Positions 1-11,080 of a DNA stretch of 51,030 nucleotides are shown here, in pieces. The first letter of the stretch is position 1; every line of letters begins with the position of its first letter. This stretch comes from Pelomyxa schiedti (taxonomy: Eukaryota; Evosea; Pelobiontida; Pelomyxidae). The stretch is from the NCBI GenBank assembly GCA_020536535.1, contig JAHLWZ010000450.1, positions 11,426 through 62,455 on the forward strand, in the 5' to 3' direction. The notes under the pieces are model-generated. The model made no database searches. It was not told where the DNA came from and was given only the letters and a program-made list of their open reading frames with translations. Position numbers and translations under genes: made by a program.

Positions 1-3000
1 CGGAAAAGCAAAGTGCACTGGAGCAACAGGCAACATCGCTTGAGGCGGCAAAGCAGAACGCACTCAAGCAGCAAGAAACCGCACTCGGCGCGGAAAAGCA
101 AAGTGCACTCGAGCAACAGGCAGCTTCCCTAGAGGCTGAAAAGCAGAACGCACTCAAGCAACAAGAGGCTGCACTGAGTGCCGAGAAGCGGAACGCTCTT
201 GAAGAGCAGGCAAGTGCACTGAATTCCGAAAAGCAAAGTGCACTCGAGCAGCAAGAATCGGCACTCAACGCGGAAAAACGGAACGCACTCGAGCAACAGG
301 CAAGTGCACTGGATGCCGAGAAGCAGAACGCACTCAAGCAACAGGAAACAGCACTCAACGCCGAAAAGCGGAACGCTCTGGAGCAACAAGAAGCTGCACT
401 CGATGCCGAGAAGCAGAACGCCCTTGAACAACAAAAGGTGGCACTTGGCACTGAAAGGCAGAACGCACTGGAAGAGCAAAAAGCGGCACTGAGTGCTGAA
501 AAGCAAACTGCACTGGAGCATCAAAAGGCAGAACTGAGTGCTGAAAGGCAAACTGCACTGGAAGCACAGAAAGCGGCACTGGATTCGGAAAAGCAAAGCG
601 CACTGGAAGATCAAAAGGCGGCACTGAACAGTGAAAAGCAAACCGCGCTGGAAGAACAGAAAACGGCACTGAATGGTGAAAAGCAAAGCGCACTGGAAGA
701 TCAAAAGGCAGAACTGAGTGCTGAAAGGCAAACTGCACTGGAGCATCAAAAGGCAGAACTGAGTGCTGAAAAGCAAACTGCACTGGAGCACCAAAAGGCA
801 GAACTGAGTGCTGAAAGGCAAACTGCACTGGAAGCACAGAAAGCGGCACTGAACAGTGAAAAGCAAAGCGCACTGGAAGAACAGAAAACGGCACTGAACA
901 GTGAAAAGCAAACCGCGCTGGAAGAACAGAAAACAGCACTGAACGCCGAAAAGCAAAGTGCACTCCAACAGCAAGAATCTGCACTCAACGAGGAAAAGCG
1001 GAACGCACTCGAGCAACAGGCAAGTGCACTTGATGCCGAAAAGCAAAACGCTCTGCAACAACAGGCAAGTGCACTTGATGCCGAAAAGCAGAAGGCTCTC
1101 AAGCAACAGGAGGATGCACTCAGCACAGAGAGGCAGAACGCCATGGAGCAGCAAAAGATTGCACTTGAAGCAGAAAGAGAAAACGCACTTGAAAAGCAAT
1201 CAGCCACACTCAACGCCGAGAAGCAAAGCGCACTCGAAAACCAGGCAGCCGCACTTGGTGCGGAAAAAGAGAACGCACTTGGAAAGCAAGCTGCTGCACT
1301 CGAAACGGAAAAGCAAAGCGCACTTGAACAGCAATCTGTTGCACTCCACACAGAAAAGCAAAACGCACTTGAAAAGCAATCTTGTGAGCTCAATGCAGAA
1401 AAGCAGAACGCACTTGAACAGCAATCTGTTGCACTCAATGCAGAAAAGCAAAATGCACTCGAAAAGCAAGCTGCTGAGCTCAATGCAGAAAAGCAAAACG
1501 CACTTGAACAGCAATCTGTTGTGCTCCACACAGAAAAGCAAAACGCACTTGAAAAGCAATCTTGTGAGCTCAACACAGAAAAGCAAAACGCACTCGAAAA
1601 GCAAGCTGCCGAGCTCAACGCAGAAAGGCTGAAGGACCTAGACCAAAAAGAGGCTGCACTCAGGAAAGAACAGCAGAAGGCACTTGAAGAGCAAGAGATC
1701 ACACTCAGGAAGGAGAAGCAGGAGGCACTTGAAGAGCAAGAGGCAACACTCAGGATGGAGAAGCAGAAGGCACTTGAAGATCAAGAGGTTGCACTGAATG
1801 CAGACAAACAAAGTGCACTCGAAAAGCAAGCCATTTCACTCGACGCGGAAAAGCAAAGTGAACTACAGCAGCAAAAAAGCACACTTGAGGAGGAAATGAA
1901 ACAACAAGCATTGACACTCAACACAGAGAAGCAGACTGCACTTGAGCAGCAGGCGGCCACACTGAACACAGAAAAGCAGAAAGCACTTGAGCAGCAGGAA
2001 TTTGCACTCAAGGCAGAAAAGCAACAAGCACTTGAACAGCAGGCCAGTGTGCTGGAGTCTGAGAAGCAAAAAGCACTCGAGCAGCAGGCAGCCACACTCA
2101 ATGCAGAGAAGCAGCAGGCACTTGAACAACAAGCAAGTGCACTGGATGTCGAAAAGCAAAGTGCCCTGCAGCAACAAGAAGCAGAACTCGATGCAGAAAG
2201 GAACGGTGCACTTGAACAGCAGGAATTTTCTCTAAGGGATCAAATTCGAACAGTAGAACTAGTCGTTAAAGACAAAGACTCTGTTATTCAAGCCCTTGAA
2301 GGTTCAGTGGAACGACTGCAGAAAGAAACATTTTCTTTGGAAGACCAGAAGAAGCAGATGGCACTTGAAGTTGAAAGTTTAACTCAAGTTTCTGAGCAGC
2401 ACTCACACTGTGAGTCCCTCCGTAGGCAACTTGAAGAACAACTACGGAATGAGCTCTCTGCTGTGGAAAATAAGTTCCAGGAGGTTTGAGAATGCAACAA
2501 ATTTCTTTTTGTTAACCGTCTTTCAGCAACTTCGATCTTTATCCCATCAATTAGAAGTTGTTGTAATTGTTAAGAAGGCATTATATCAGATCGAGTCCCC
2601 CGCTTTTGATTCCGAGTTTGTCCCTCGGCCATGTAATATGTTACTTGGGGCCATGAAGGAGTGGGATTGCTTTCATATCCCAGACCAGTTCTTACATGCA
2701 CACATTATTGAAGCTCTCAATGTTCTTGCACAGGTATGACTCACCAACTGGGTACAAAAAACTTAATGTTCTCAGAGTTACTCCAATCTACCATTAATGT
2801 GCGGCTATGTTCTTAATATTTGCTGGACGTTGGTCCGCCTTGTTCGTGGTGAACTAAAAACAATCTGTCCACCTGAGTAGGCTTTGCCACGCCACCCAAT
2901 TTTATTCTAACAGGTCCCCAGGCTGACTCCCCATGAAGAGATTTTTGTTGTACTGCCTCCAGATTCTCCCATTTCAGACACGGAACTACACCAATTCTAT

Positions 3001-3873
3001 CATCAATTGCAAGGAGTACTACTTCTAACATACAATACGTTCTTAACGAGATTCAAAAAAGTGCATTTTTTTCCCCCTCAGGAACACCTTATTAACTGAG
3101 TTTAGGCCATCGAACCCATTCTATTTAATGCTATTTTTGAACAAAATATTGTACCAAGCAAACCAGGGGGACCTCCAACACCCAGTCGAAGGTTAAGAAT
3201 TATAGACTTATGTTACACTCAAACAGCTACCCTCACAGAACTCAGCGTGGAAATATCACTGAGGTTAATGGAACTTTGAATGAGGCCCTGCATTTACTGT
3301 CTGAAAACAAATTTCCGAGCAACATAATTGTGCAATTCTTTTCCCAGATGGCCTATTGGATGAACAGCCTTCTGTTTAATAAATTACTGTCCAACCCTGA
3401 ACTATGTATCAACTTCTTCTATTTTTTTTTGTTTGCCTCTCACTCCACAGCAAGGTACAACCGCTAAAGGACTCGAAATTGGTATAGGACTTTCCCAATT
3501 GCAAGAGATTTTCTCCAGGCCACCCTTGTCTCCCGCGAAGTGTGTAATTTCACCACCGATAGCCTTTTTTTTTGTAACCACACGTTTTTCCAGGGAATAC
3601 CTCAGCCATATTAAGCAGGCAACAAACTTCCTCGCCATGGACAAATCTGTACTCTTGCACGACGAAAGCATCACCACCGCCTTTGGTGCACTAAACGCAG
3701 TGCAGCTTGGCCATCTCGTGCACAACTACAGGCCCGACCCATCTTCCCCTAAACCTCTAGCAGCACCCATTCTCACCAGAATTCCACGGACACCTGAAAC
3801 CCCTACTCTTAAACTACTCCTGGACCCCAACGCGCACATAGTTCCAACACAACTGCCAGAGAAGAAGCCCTAG
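1..3873 (+). CDS. Coiled-coil protein with C-terminal DIL (dilute) domain, 5' partial
   Basis: The frame is open from base 3, so the start lies outside the window; about 1180 residues are visible. Residues 1 to about 740 are a 15-residue coiled-coil repeat. A further helical stretch leads into a DIL domain, the cargo-binding tail fold of class V myosins, afadin and fungal DIL/ankyrin proteins. Visible DIL signatures are IEPILFNAIFEQ, NIIVQFFSQMAYWMNSLLFN, LCTTAKGLEIGIGLSQLQE and the terminal LNAVQLGHLVHNYRPD. I derived eight exons: to 2483, 2527-2733, 2776-2876, 2922-3060, 3106-3191, 3239-3405, 3455-3539 and 3594-3873. All phases close and the introns are 42-54 bases. The DIL tail suggests an actin-linked cargo adaptor, either a divergent myosin V tail or a headless DIL protein; the missing 5' end would decide. 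Confidence 0.85.
3..2230 (+). repeat. About 49 tandem 45-bp units encoding a 15-residue coiled-coil repeat
   Basis: The unit is close to EKQxALExQxxxLxA, exactly 45 bp, with no frame loss over about 2.2 kb. Some neighbouring copies, such as 500-600 and 710-850, are nearly identical in DNA, which points to recent unequal exchange or slippage. A short irregular stretch interrupts the register near 1870-1910. Confidence 0.95.
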
Positions 3874-4179
3874 ACCCGCCCTCAGCTTCACCTGCACCCA
3901 CACAACCCACCTTTTTTTCGCACATCACACCGCCATGTAAATGTCACAGCCACAGCATAAACCACATTAGGTAAGTACCTGTATCTGCATCGGATTCCCT
4001 CCAATACAGATTTTGTGCACCACCCAACAGACTTTGGGATCCCCAAAATCGAACAAATAACCGGAAAAAGACGGCAAGCAAAATAACCGAAAACCGCCAT
4101 TCATAAACCCAACAACTTTCTCTTTGTTGAGCTTTCAAACAACCGAAACAACCAACAAAGAAACACCAATACCTAGTAA
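3874..4179. other. Intergenic, 3' flank of DIL gene and 5' flank of protease
   Basis: No credible coding exon. The sequence is CA-rich and resembles leader or untranslated sequence before the protease ATG. No clear promoter motif was recognised. Confidence 0.5.
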
Positions 4180-5340
4180 ATGAAAACAGTTGTTGCCTTC
4201 TTGCTGTTTGCTGCAGTAGCATCAGCAGTGTACACCAAGTCCGACTTTAGTATCTGGGCCAAGAAGTACAACAAGGCCTATGCCTCACGTGAAGAGGAAG
4301 ACATGAGGTTCAAAATTTGGATCAACAACAGGAAGTACTATGACAAGTTCAACACGGAAGGACACTCCTGGACTCTTGGTCCCAACCAATTCACTGACTT
4401 CACTGCTGATGAATTTGAGGTTCTTTGTTTTTAGTCGTTTTTGTTTCAGCATGCGTGGTCATTGAATATACTATTGCTTGTCTCGCGTTTCATAATAAAA
4501 ATAAAAAGGCACCCATTTCTCACCTGTGTGTTTGAAAAAGGCGAAGTACTTGATGCAATCAAGGGAGTTTGTGAATGGAACTGCAACAATGCCATCAGCA
4601 GTGAGTGATGTGGACTGGACAAGCAGCTGCGCTGCCGTAAAGGATCAAGGAAGCTGTGGCTCCTGCTGGGCATTCAGCACCACCGGCTCCATAGAACCCT
4701 GCAGGAAGATAACCGGAGATGGGCAGCTCATCTCCCTGTCTGAGCAGTACCTTGTTGACTGCTGCACCGGAGCGTGCTGCAACGGTTGCAGTGGAGGCAC
4801 AATAGCCGGTGCTATGAAGTGTGCCGAGAGCGGCCTGCCTTCTGAGAGCTCTTATCCTTACACTGGCATCAAGAAGACCTGCCAGAAAGCAACGCTTGTC
4901 ACAAAGATAACCTCATACACTGCAGTCACAAGCGGTGATGTGAATCAGTTGCAGTCACTGCTCATGACCCAGCCCGTCTCTGTTACAATTGATGCTCGCC
5001 TCCTCTCGTAAGTTTTCCTGTCCACCTGTTGTGAAACAGATATAACTAGCAATAGTAAATGTATTATTACTGTTGTTTTCAGATAAGTAAAGTAGTGAGC
5101 TGACATTGATTAAACAGGGGCTATACCGGTGGGATATGGTGCCCTTCCACGTGCTCCACCTCTACCCTTGACCACGCTGTTGTGCTTGTGGGTCTCAACA
5201 CAGAAAGCAAGTACTACAAGATTAGGAACAGCTGGGGTGCATCATGGGGTGAGTCTGGCTACTTCCGCATGTGCTGGGGGACAAATCAATGTGGAATTGC
5301 TACTGCTGCCTCTCAACCAAAGGGCTGTGTTGCTGCCTAA
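4180..5340 (+). CDS. Secreted papain-family (C1A) cysteine protease, cathepsin-like
   Basis: Three exons (4180-4419, about 4541-5007, 5118-5340) encode about 309 residues. Residues 1-16 are a hydrophobic signal peptide ([16 protein letters not shown]). An I29-type inhibitory prodomain follows ([26 protein letters not shown]). The mature enzyme has the oxyanion Gln and nucleophile in [10 protein letters not shown] (Cys about 122), the LDHAVVLVG histidine (about 255) and the NSWGASWGE asparagine (about 273), so it should be active. Expected roles are lysosomal or phagosomal protein digestion, or secretion; such proteases are abundant in amoebae. The first intron is unusually long here (about 121 bases) and its acceptor could be after 4540 or after 4546, changing two residues. 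Confidence 0.93.
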
Positions 5341-5403
5341 AATCTTAGTTTGATTAGCCACTCCAAGGGACTGCTAACACGAAACCAAAAATGAGAAAAA
5401 CCA

Positions 5404-5409
5404 AATAAA
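5404..5409 (+). terminator. AATAAA polyadenylation signal of the protease gene
   Basis: AATAAA lies 63 bases after the protease stop codon. Confidence 0.65.
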
Positions 5410-5563
5410 GACACAAGTCTCTTGAATTGTTGACCGTAGAATTCTCTTCTTTTTTTTACTTGTATAGCATCATCAAGTTTATTGAACTACTGTTATACTC
5501 GCCACCGACAGTTCTGGATAGTTAATGGATTCACACGCACACTCACTGATGCATGACCCATAA

Positions 5564-6205
5564 TCAGTCCCGGAACATCTTGAGCAAGAACTTGGCCTCG
5601 GCCATCCACTGCCTCCTGTCCTCGGGTGCCATCTCCATCGGCGTCACCCCGGCGTTGTTCTCGACCCACGGGCTGGCGCCCATGGCCAGCAGCGCCCTCG
5701 CCGAGTCCCAGCGGCCGGCCGCCACCGCGGCGTGCAGCGCCGTGCGCCCCTCGGGCCCCGCGCGCCGGTTCATGCCGGCGCCGGCCAGCGCCAGCACGAC
5801 CACGGCCTCGGTGTTGCCCGCGGCCGCCGCGGCGTGCAGCAGCCCCGGGTGCAGCCACAGCACGAACGTGCCGTTCTCCAGGATGTCCTGCATCGTGTGC
5901 TTGGCGTCGCGCCCGCCGCGGGCCGCCGCCATCGCGTCGTCGGCGGCCGTCACGTACGCGCCGAAGTCGCAGAGCAGGCCGAAGAACGCGCAGGCGCCGG
6001 AGAAGCCGCGGGCCAGCCACGTGTCGCTCCTGACGCACACCACCACGGCCACGCCGGCGAATACCGCGAACAGCATGGGCAGGACTCCAATGTAGTGGAA
6101 GTGTGGTATGTTCCTGTCCTTGGGCTGCTTCCTCGTCGTCGTCGTCCCTCCTCGTTGTGTTTCATTCTTCATCGTCTGCCCCGAGTTCGCCTTGGGCGTG
6201 TCCAT
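5564..6205 (-). CDS. Membrane-anchored ankyrin-repeat protein
   Basis: Intronless, 213 residues from the ATG at 6205. A polar threonine-rich N-terminus is followed by two probable membrane spans (GVLPMLFAVFAGVAVVV and FSGACAFFGLLCDFGAYVTA). The C-terminal half holds about two to three ankyrin repeats (GLLHAAAAAGNTEAVVVLAL, GRTALHAAVAAGRWDSARAL, AGVTPMEMAPEDRR). The frame is open further upstream to 6436, but that part is AT-rich and unlike protein, so the internal ATG is preferred. The coding part is strikingly GC-rich, with G or C at most third positions, in contrast to both flanks. The protein probably presents an ankyrin scaffold at a membrane; partner unknown. Confidence 0.75.
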   Translation of the reverse strand: MDTPKANSGQTMKNETQRGGTTTTRKQPKDRNIPHFHYIGVLPMLFAVFAGVAVVVCVRSDTWLARGFSGACAFFGLLCDFGAYVTAADDAMAAARGGRDAKHTMQDILENGTFVLWLHPGLLHAAAAAGNTEAVVVLALAGAGMNRRAGPEGRTALHAAVAAGRWDSARALLAMGASPWVENNAGVTPMEMAPEDRRQWMAEAKFLLKMFRD

Positions 6206-6393
6206 GATCACGGCCAACCGAAAAACCGAAAAAAAAAAGTGTTTGAACAAACGCGAAAATGGACCGGCCGATTGACGTGTCATTCTCGGTGGCGATAGGG
6301 ATTGCTGACTCGATCGTGATGTGGAACAGGAATGGAGAGAATTGAGTAAGGTCGTGGGTGCATTCCTTTTGCTTACAAAATAAACATGGGTAG

Positions 6394-7211
6394 TTACAGC
6401 AGTTTCATCTGACGCAACACATCCGGGTGGCCCCAAGCCCTGGCAAGGTCAAACACATTCATTTCTGCGCTGGGCTCAAATGTGGAGTTGAGGAAGTACC
6501 CGGAATCCTTTGTAAGGTCGGGGTGAACAGCAATGACCATTAGGCAAATTTGAGCATTCTTGGCAAGAAGTGCTTCAGCCAAAGGTGATACACGCCGGAC
6601 TGACCCGACACCACACCCACCAGCGCATTCTTGGTCTGTAACAAGTACTGGTACCTTTAGCTGGTTAGTGTATTTGTAAGGCGTGTTCTTTTTTGATACA
6701 TTGGCAGAGAGAAGTGTGTGAACAATGAGCGGGTCCCCTCTGCGAACTGCTTCTGTAATAGGGTACGTAATATCGTTATTGTGAGTTGCCGGCTTCTTTG
6801 GGTCAAGTACTCCTAAGGTGGTAGGGGGCCTGGTTAGGTCCTACACAGGGGAAAAAAACACAAGAAAGTTAAATCAGACCAGATCTTAGGGCCTCGACGA
6901 TCATCTCTTGGCTACCAAACTTTGCTAATGATACGAAACTACTTTGTAGAGACTTGAAAGTTTGTAAAGCTCCTTGTAGTTCCGCCACAGCTGTTAAATT
7001 ATTTTTTTCCCTATGTTAGTGCCTGCCTAACTTAACGCTGAGTCCAAAGCAATTAATTTACAGTTCATTATTTGTGTGAAACGACACTAGCAAACCTACT
7101 TCGAGAAAAGCTTTCAGGCGTAGATCCGAAGGCGGAAAGAAGGTACTTCAATGCCGTTTGTTTGTTGGGGTCGTTCTTACCCACCGCCGACACCACAAAG
7201 TCACCAAACAT
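6394..7211 (-). CDS. Ankyrin-like repeat protein, spliced
   Basis: The start is proposed at 7211 (first exon to about 7101, beginning MFGDFVVSAVGKNDPNKQTA). An intron of about 110 bases ends in a good acceptor near 6996. A middle exon (AELQGALQTFKSLQSS) leads to a last exon of about 445 bases from 6840 to the stop at 6394. The last exon has degenerate ankyrin helices (ITEAVRRGDPLIVHTLLSA, SPLAEALLAKNAQICLMVI, NVFDLARAWGHPDVLRQM). The phase between the middle and last exon does not close with the most obvious donor near 6880, so that junction is uncertain. It lies just upstream of the other ankyrin gene on the same strand; the two could be tandem relatives. Function unknown. Confidence 0.6.
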
Positions 7212-7360
7212 CTTCAGATAAAGTATTTTTTTTATGCTTTTTCTCTTTGTAATCAGCTGTTTGACATTTTTAGAAGTGATTGCCCTGCCTTGTTAGAACG
7301 GTTTTAGCTTTTCTCTGTTGTCGTTTACGGGGCCTTCGACGAAACATCCAACAAAACGAA

Positions 7361-9854
7361 ATGTGGAGCTTGGAGCCTGACGACCCCACCCTCAGGGTCG
7401 TTCATGTAAAGCCCGGCAAGGAGGTCACACTGGGCAGGAGCAAAAAAAACGGCATCAACGACCGCTCGGTCAGCAGGCACCAGCTCCTCCTAAGTCTCGT
7501 TTCTGTCCCCCCCGTGTCCCCACAGACATCCCCGTGCTCATCAGGCCCCACTTCGCCAGCATCGTCAACTTCTTCTGAATCAGGAACAGTGAGACTCAGT
7601 GTCACGTGCATGGGGGTTTCGCCCTCGGTGATTTCGCGGGGCGAAAGGAAGAGCGGAGGCGAGCGGGAGGTCGCCGGCACGAATCCCGCTGATCCCAAGT
7701 CTGTTGTTACGAATGGCAGCACTGAGACCACTCTCGTGAAGGGATCCTCAGATTTTTTGGACCACGGGGATTCTCTGTATCTTATTATGGGCCGGTTCAG
7801 ATTCACAGTCAAGGCTCCCCCTGGTCTTCCTCTGATAGCGAAAATTGAACCTCCAAAGGAACCCTCCCCCGTTGTCATACAAAATTCAACTCAAAATACT
7901 ACTGTACAAACTACACCGCCATCTGTGGCACGTGATAAAATTGTGTCTACAGAGCAAGTTCAAACTGTTAACCAGGTTATTGTAACTTTATTTTTTTTTT
8001 CGGGTAACCTATTGGTGACTCCACTTTTAGGATACAAGCAGTTCACTGAAACGACCACCTCTCAAGCAAACCCGCAGTTGTGGGTCACTTAACGAGATAG
8101 ATGGAATTACAGACTACAATTCTGCAATCCAAGCATCAAATAAGCAAGGCGATTATGTTACTCCTTCAAATAAACCAGGAGACTCTGCAATCCCCCTCCA
8201 ACTCCTTCCTCCACGTCAGATACAAGCATCCGAAAATCGCATTCTTCTACAACCAAGCACCATTTCTCAACCAGAACTACCTCAAAATAAGCCGGTAGCA
8301 TGCCACTTTGACAAACCACCAACCACATCACCAACTGAAATGCCTGCCTCAAAACCACCACAAAATTCACTGGTTCACACACACCCTGTAATTCCCCAAG
8401 CGGAACTTCACCTGACTTCTACTCCTATAGTAACACCTCACACAGCAGATATGACGAAAGCACCTTCACCCCCTCACACTCCTCGTGATGTACCAGTAAC
8501 TGTCCTCCCCCCTTCGGGAAATTCCACCTCTACTCCATTGTGTAGCCCTATTCCAGTAACTCCTACAGCACCCGGAAAAACAGAAAGTGCATGCAGCAGT
8601 CCGCCCCCTGTAAGTGCACCTCAGCAACCGGAATCCCCGCCACCATCAGCTGCCATCCCACCTAGACCAGAAATTTCCCCTGCCACACCAATGAAAAGTA
8701 CGATGCAATCTATTGCAGAAGCCCAAGCGCGAGCAATGGCATTTTACAAACAAAAAGCAACTACTTCTCCATCTTCGAGTGCCTCCAATTTGACAGCTCC
8801 TCCAGGTCCACCAAAGTCTCCAATACCACCACCAATGGTAACTCCACCAGCAGAGAAAGCAAAGCCTGAAACTATAAAGCCTTTACCCCAGAATAACACA
8901 AGTGCAGACCCACTGCCCCCAGTGGACTCACACATCGTTATCCCAATTGGAGGTTCAACATCTGGGGACTCAGATGACATAGTGAAAAAGTCCCGAAATT
9001 CCATTTGTATACACGGTTCCAGCACTGGTGTGAGTACAAGCACCACCACGAGCACGTCCGCATTAACGACAACGGGCACGAGCACGAATACGAGCACAAG
9101 TACAAGTTCAAGCACAACCACAAGCACAAGCACATCTACTTCTCCTTCAAACACAACAGATACCAACACCGAAGCAACATTATTGGAACTAAAGGATATG
9201 TTTCCAGTGATAAGTATATCGTTTCTACGCCAGAAGTTAGCAGAATCTAAGGGAGATGTATCTGAGGTTGTATCTATCTTGCTCTCGGATCCCCCAACTT
9301 TAGCTGCACCCACACCTTCCAAGTCCCTGCCCCCACCTCCATCTCCATCCCTTACAACCTCAGTGACAAAAGGGGAACCCATTCCTCATGATTCCACCGC
9401 ATCCATGTTGGACACCCCACTGAAAAAGCTTGCTGCAATCTTTCCTACACTGGAACTTTCTCTTTTGGAATCAGCATTGAAGTCAAGTGGTGGAAATATT
9501 GATCAATCCGTTGCGTGGCTTCTGGGGGAAGACAGGAGTGAGCCCACTGTCCCTATGAAACGTCTACCAGATCCACCTCCTTCCATGCTGCTTCCACCTC
9601 CTTCCATGCTTCCACCTCTACCTTCATTCACAACACTTCCATACAGTCCTCCTCCCATTTATAGTCCAGTGCCTAAAAGGCCCAGAAGACGCGCCTACCC
9701 GGTTACCACCATGAGCCCGTTTATGTTTGGGGGCCACATGTTTCCCAATACAACCCCTGCTCGCCCCCTAAATATAAAGATAGATTCCAGACCTTGTCAA
9801 TCTCTGTACAAGCAGACATTTGACCCCGTACAACAGATCTCAAATAGTTTGTAA
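7361..9854 (+). CDS. FHA domain protein with two C-terminal CUE domains
   Basis: Two exons (7361-7975 and 8031-9854, intron 55 bases, phase 0) give about 812 residues. The start is the first in-frame ATG, before WSLEPDDPTLRVVHV. Residues about 1-165 form an FHA phosphothreonine-binding domain of the PNKP/aprataxin/APLF kind (LGRSKKNGINDRSVSRHQLL, then GDSLYLIMGRFRFTV). It is split by a serine-rich loop. A long Pro/Ser/Thr-rich disordered linker follows. Two CUE-type ubiquitin-binding helical bundles lie at about 586-626 (LKDMFPVISISFLRQKL) and 664-706 (LAAIFPTLELSLLESAL). A basic KRPRRRA stretch near the end could be a nuclear signal. The combination suggests a reader of phosphorylated and ubiquitylated partners, possibly in DNA damage response; that role is inference. 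Confidence 0.85.
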
Positions 9855-9966
9855 ACCTCTCGATTATTTTCCCTTACATTCACTTTGTAGCTCTTCAGAT
9901 GCTGTCTGATAAAGCACAGTATGTCGGATATTGTGCACAAACAATGATTGAAAGGGGTAAAAGTTC

Positions 9967-9972
9967 AATAAA
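9967..9972 (+). terminator. AATAAA polyadenylation signal of the FHA-CUE gene
   Basis: AATAAA lies about 112 bases after the stop at 9854. Confidence 0.6.
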
Positions 9973-10111
9973 TAACCTTACCTACCAAAACGAACCAGAG
10001 CCACAATAATAATATAAAGAGCAGGAACACTGGGGTGATTGGTTTGTGTTTTACCACTCTTACTCGTTTGCTCTGCTATTATACGAGGTTCAAGCAGAAC
10101 TAGCTAGAGCC

Positions 10112-11080
10112 ATGTATACACTTCCTGATGAGTTTGCTCCGCTACCACGGATACTACACGGACCATTTCATGGAAAACCTACCTTAGGTATATTCAGTTC
10201 TAGTGTGATCATTGTTTCCCTTTACCACAGATATGCTTCTGGAGGATTTCAAGCACATGACGAGTCAAGATCACAATCCAAACTTCCGGGCCCTTGCAAT
10301 CTCCGTTAGTTGCTCTCTGTTTGCTCCAGGATCTGAGGCGCCACCTCTGAGTTGTTTTTCACAGGGTTACTCCTGTTCAGACTTGTCATTTCGTGGTCTG
10401 CTTACTGGCTTATTACGCACCTGTGGAGTACATGATCCAGACTACTTGGCAGATAAAATCGTTGAAGTTGGGGAAAAGTACCGCCTTCCAGCAAGCCCAT
10501 ACAAGGCCACCGGCGCTACCGGCATGTTTCCATTCCTTCCCACTGGAATGCTTTCCGCACCACCTTCGATCAATCGCGACGAGGAATCCCTTGGCGGCGG
10601 CTCCATGCTCCAGATATTTATTCACAAAGACACTGTTGACAGTCTCGCCTATGCTTCATATCCCATGGGAGTTCCCATTCCTGGTGTCCCTTCACTCGCC
10701 GAGCATCTCAAAGACGGGCACACTGAAGGCCAAGCCAGAATCTTCATGCACCCAGGTATTCATACTTCTTTTACAATTTATGTTCCTATCTTCCTCCACC
10801 CCCCAAAACAAAACAAAACAAAACAAAACAAAACAAAACAAAACAAAACAAAACAAAACAAAACAAAACAAGGACTCACAAATTCCTAGCGGTGTTCACA
10901 GACACAACCAAAGCACATCTGTATCACTATTCCGCAAGCCCGCTTTTATCTGCCATGGATTCCAGTGTGCCTCTAAGCCGAGGAGCCTTCATCAAGGACC
11001 TTAGAAAAACCCTGGAACCCATCCTTGGGGACTACGCTGCCCTGCGGAAGGCATTCCACGCCGTAGAAGGAAGACCGTAA
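10112..11080 (+). CDS. Conserved-looking protein of unknown function
   Basis: Four exons (10112-10187, 10231-10304, 10365-10755, 10890-11080) close in phase and give 243 residues. No signal peptide or membrane span is seen. Compact, well-structured segments include FRGLLTGLLRTCGVHDPDYL, SMLQIFIHKDTVDSLAYASY and KAHLYHYSASPLL, so it looks like a folded cytosolic protein rather than chance reading. I could not place it in a family. The third intron (134 bases) is about three times the local norm because of an AAAAC microsatellite. The second intron (60 bases) is also open in frame, so a version retaining it would add 20 residues. Confidence 0.7.
10805..10870 (+). repeat. (AAAAC)n microsatellite inside an intron
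   Basis: About 13 perfect copies of AAAAC fill the middle of the third intron of the preceding gene. The reverse-complement unit recurs in the fucosidase intron at 29681. Confidence 0.97.

Noticed and set aside
129-1702. Long antisense open frames rich in Cys, Leu and Phe opposite the coiled-coil repeat
   Set aside because: They mirror the 45-bp repeat read in other frames; absence of stops follows from the repeat composition, and the sense frame continues into a real DIL domain.
1-2230. CRISPR-like array, because of regular repeats
   Set aside because: Units are contiguous with no unique spacers and code a continuous coiled coil in a eukaryotic gene.
3192-3205. A 14-base intron candidate in the DIL gene
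   Set aside because: Too short to splice; a 47-base intron (3192-3238) restores the frame.
5553-6298. Plus-strand open frames over the GC-rich ankyrin gene
   Set aside because: GC-rich DNA has few stops in any frame; the minus strand has the ankyrin motifs and membrane spans, and the plus frames are Arg/Pro/Ala-rich without domain character.
8744-9382. Minus-strand frame with a long Val/Leu-rich stretch, resembling membrane segments
   Set aside because: It is the complement of the Thr/Ser-repeat linker of the FHA-CUE protein.
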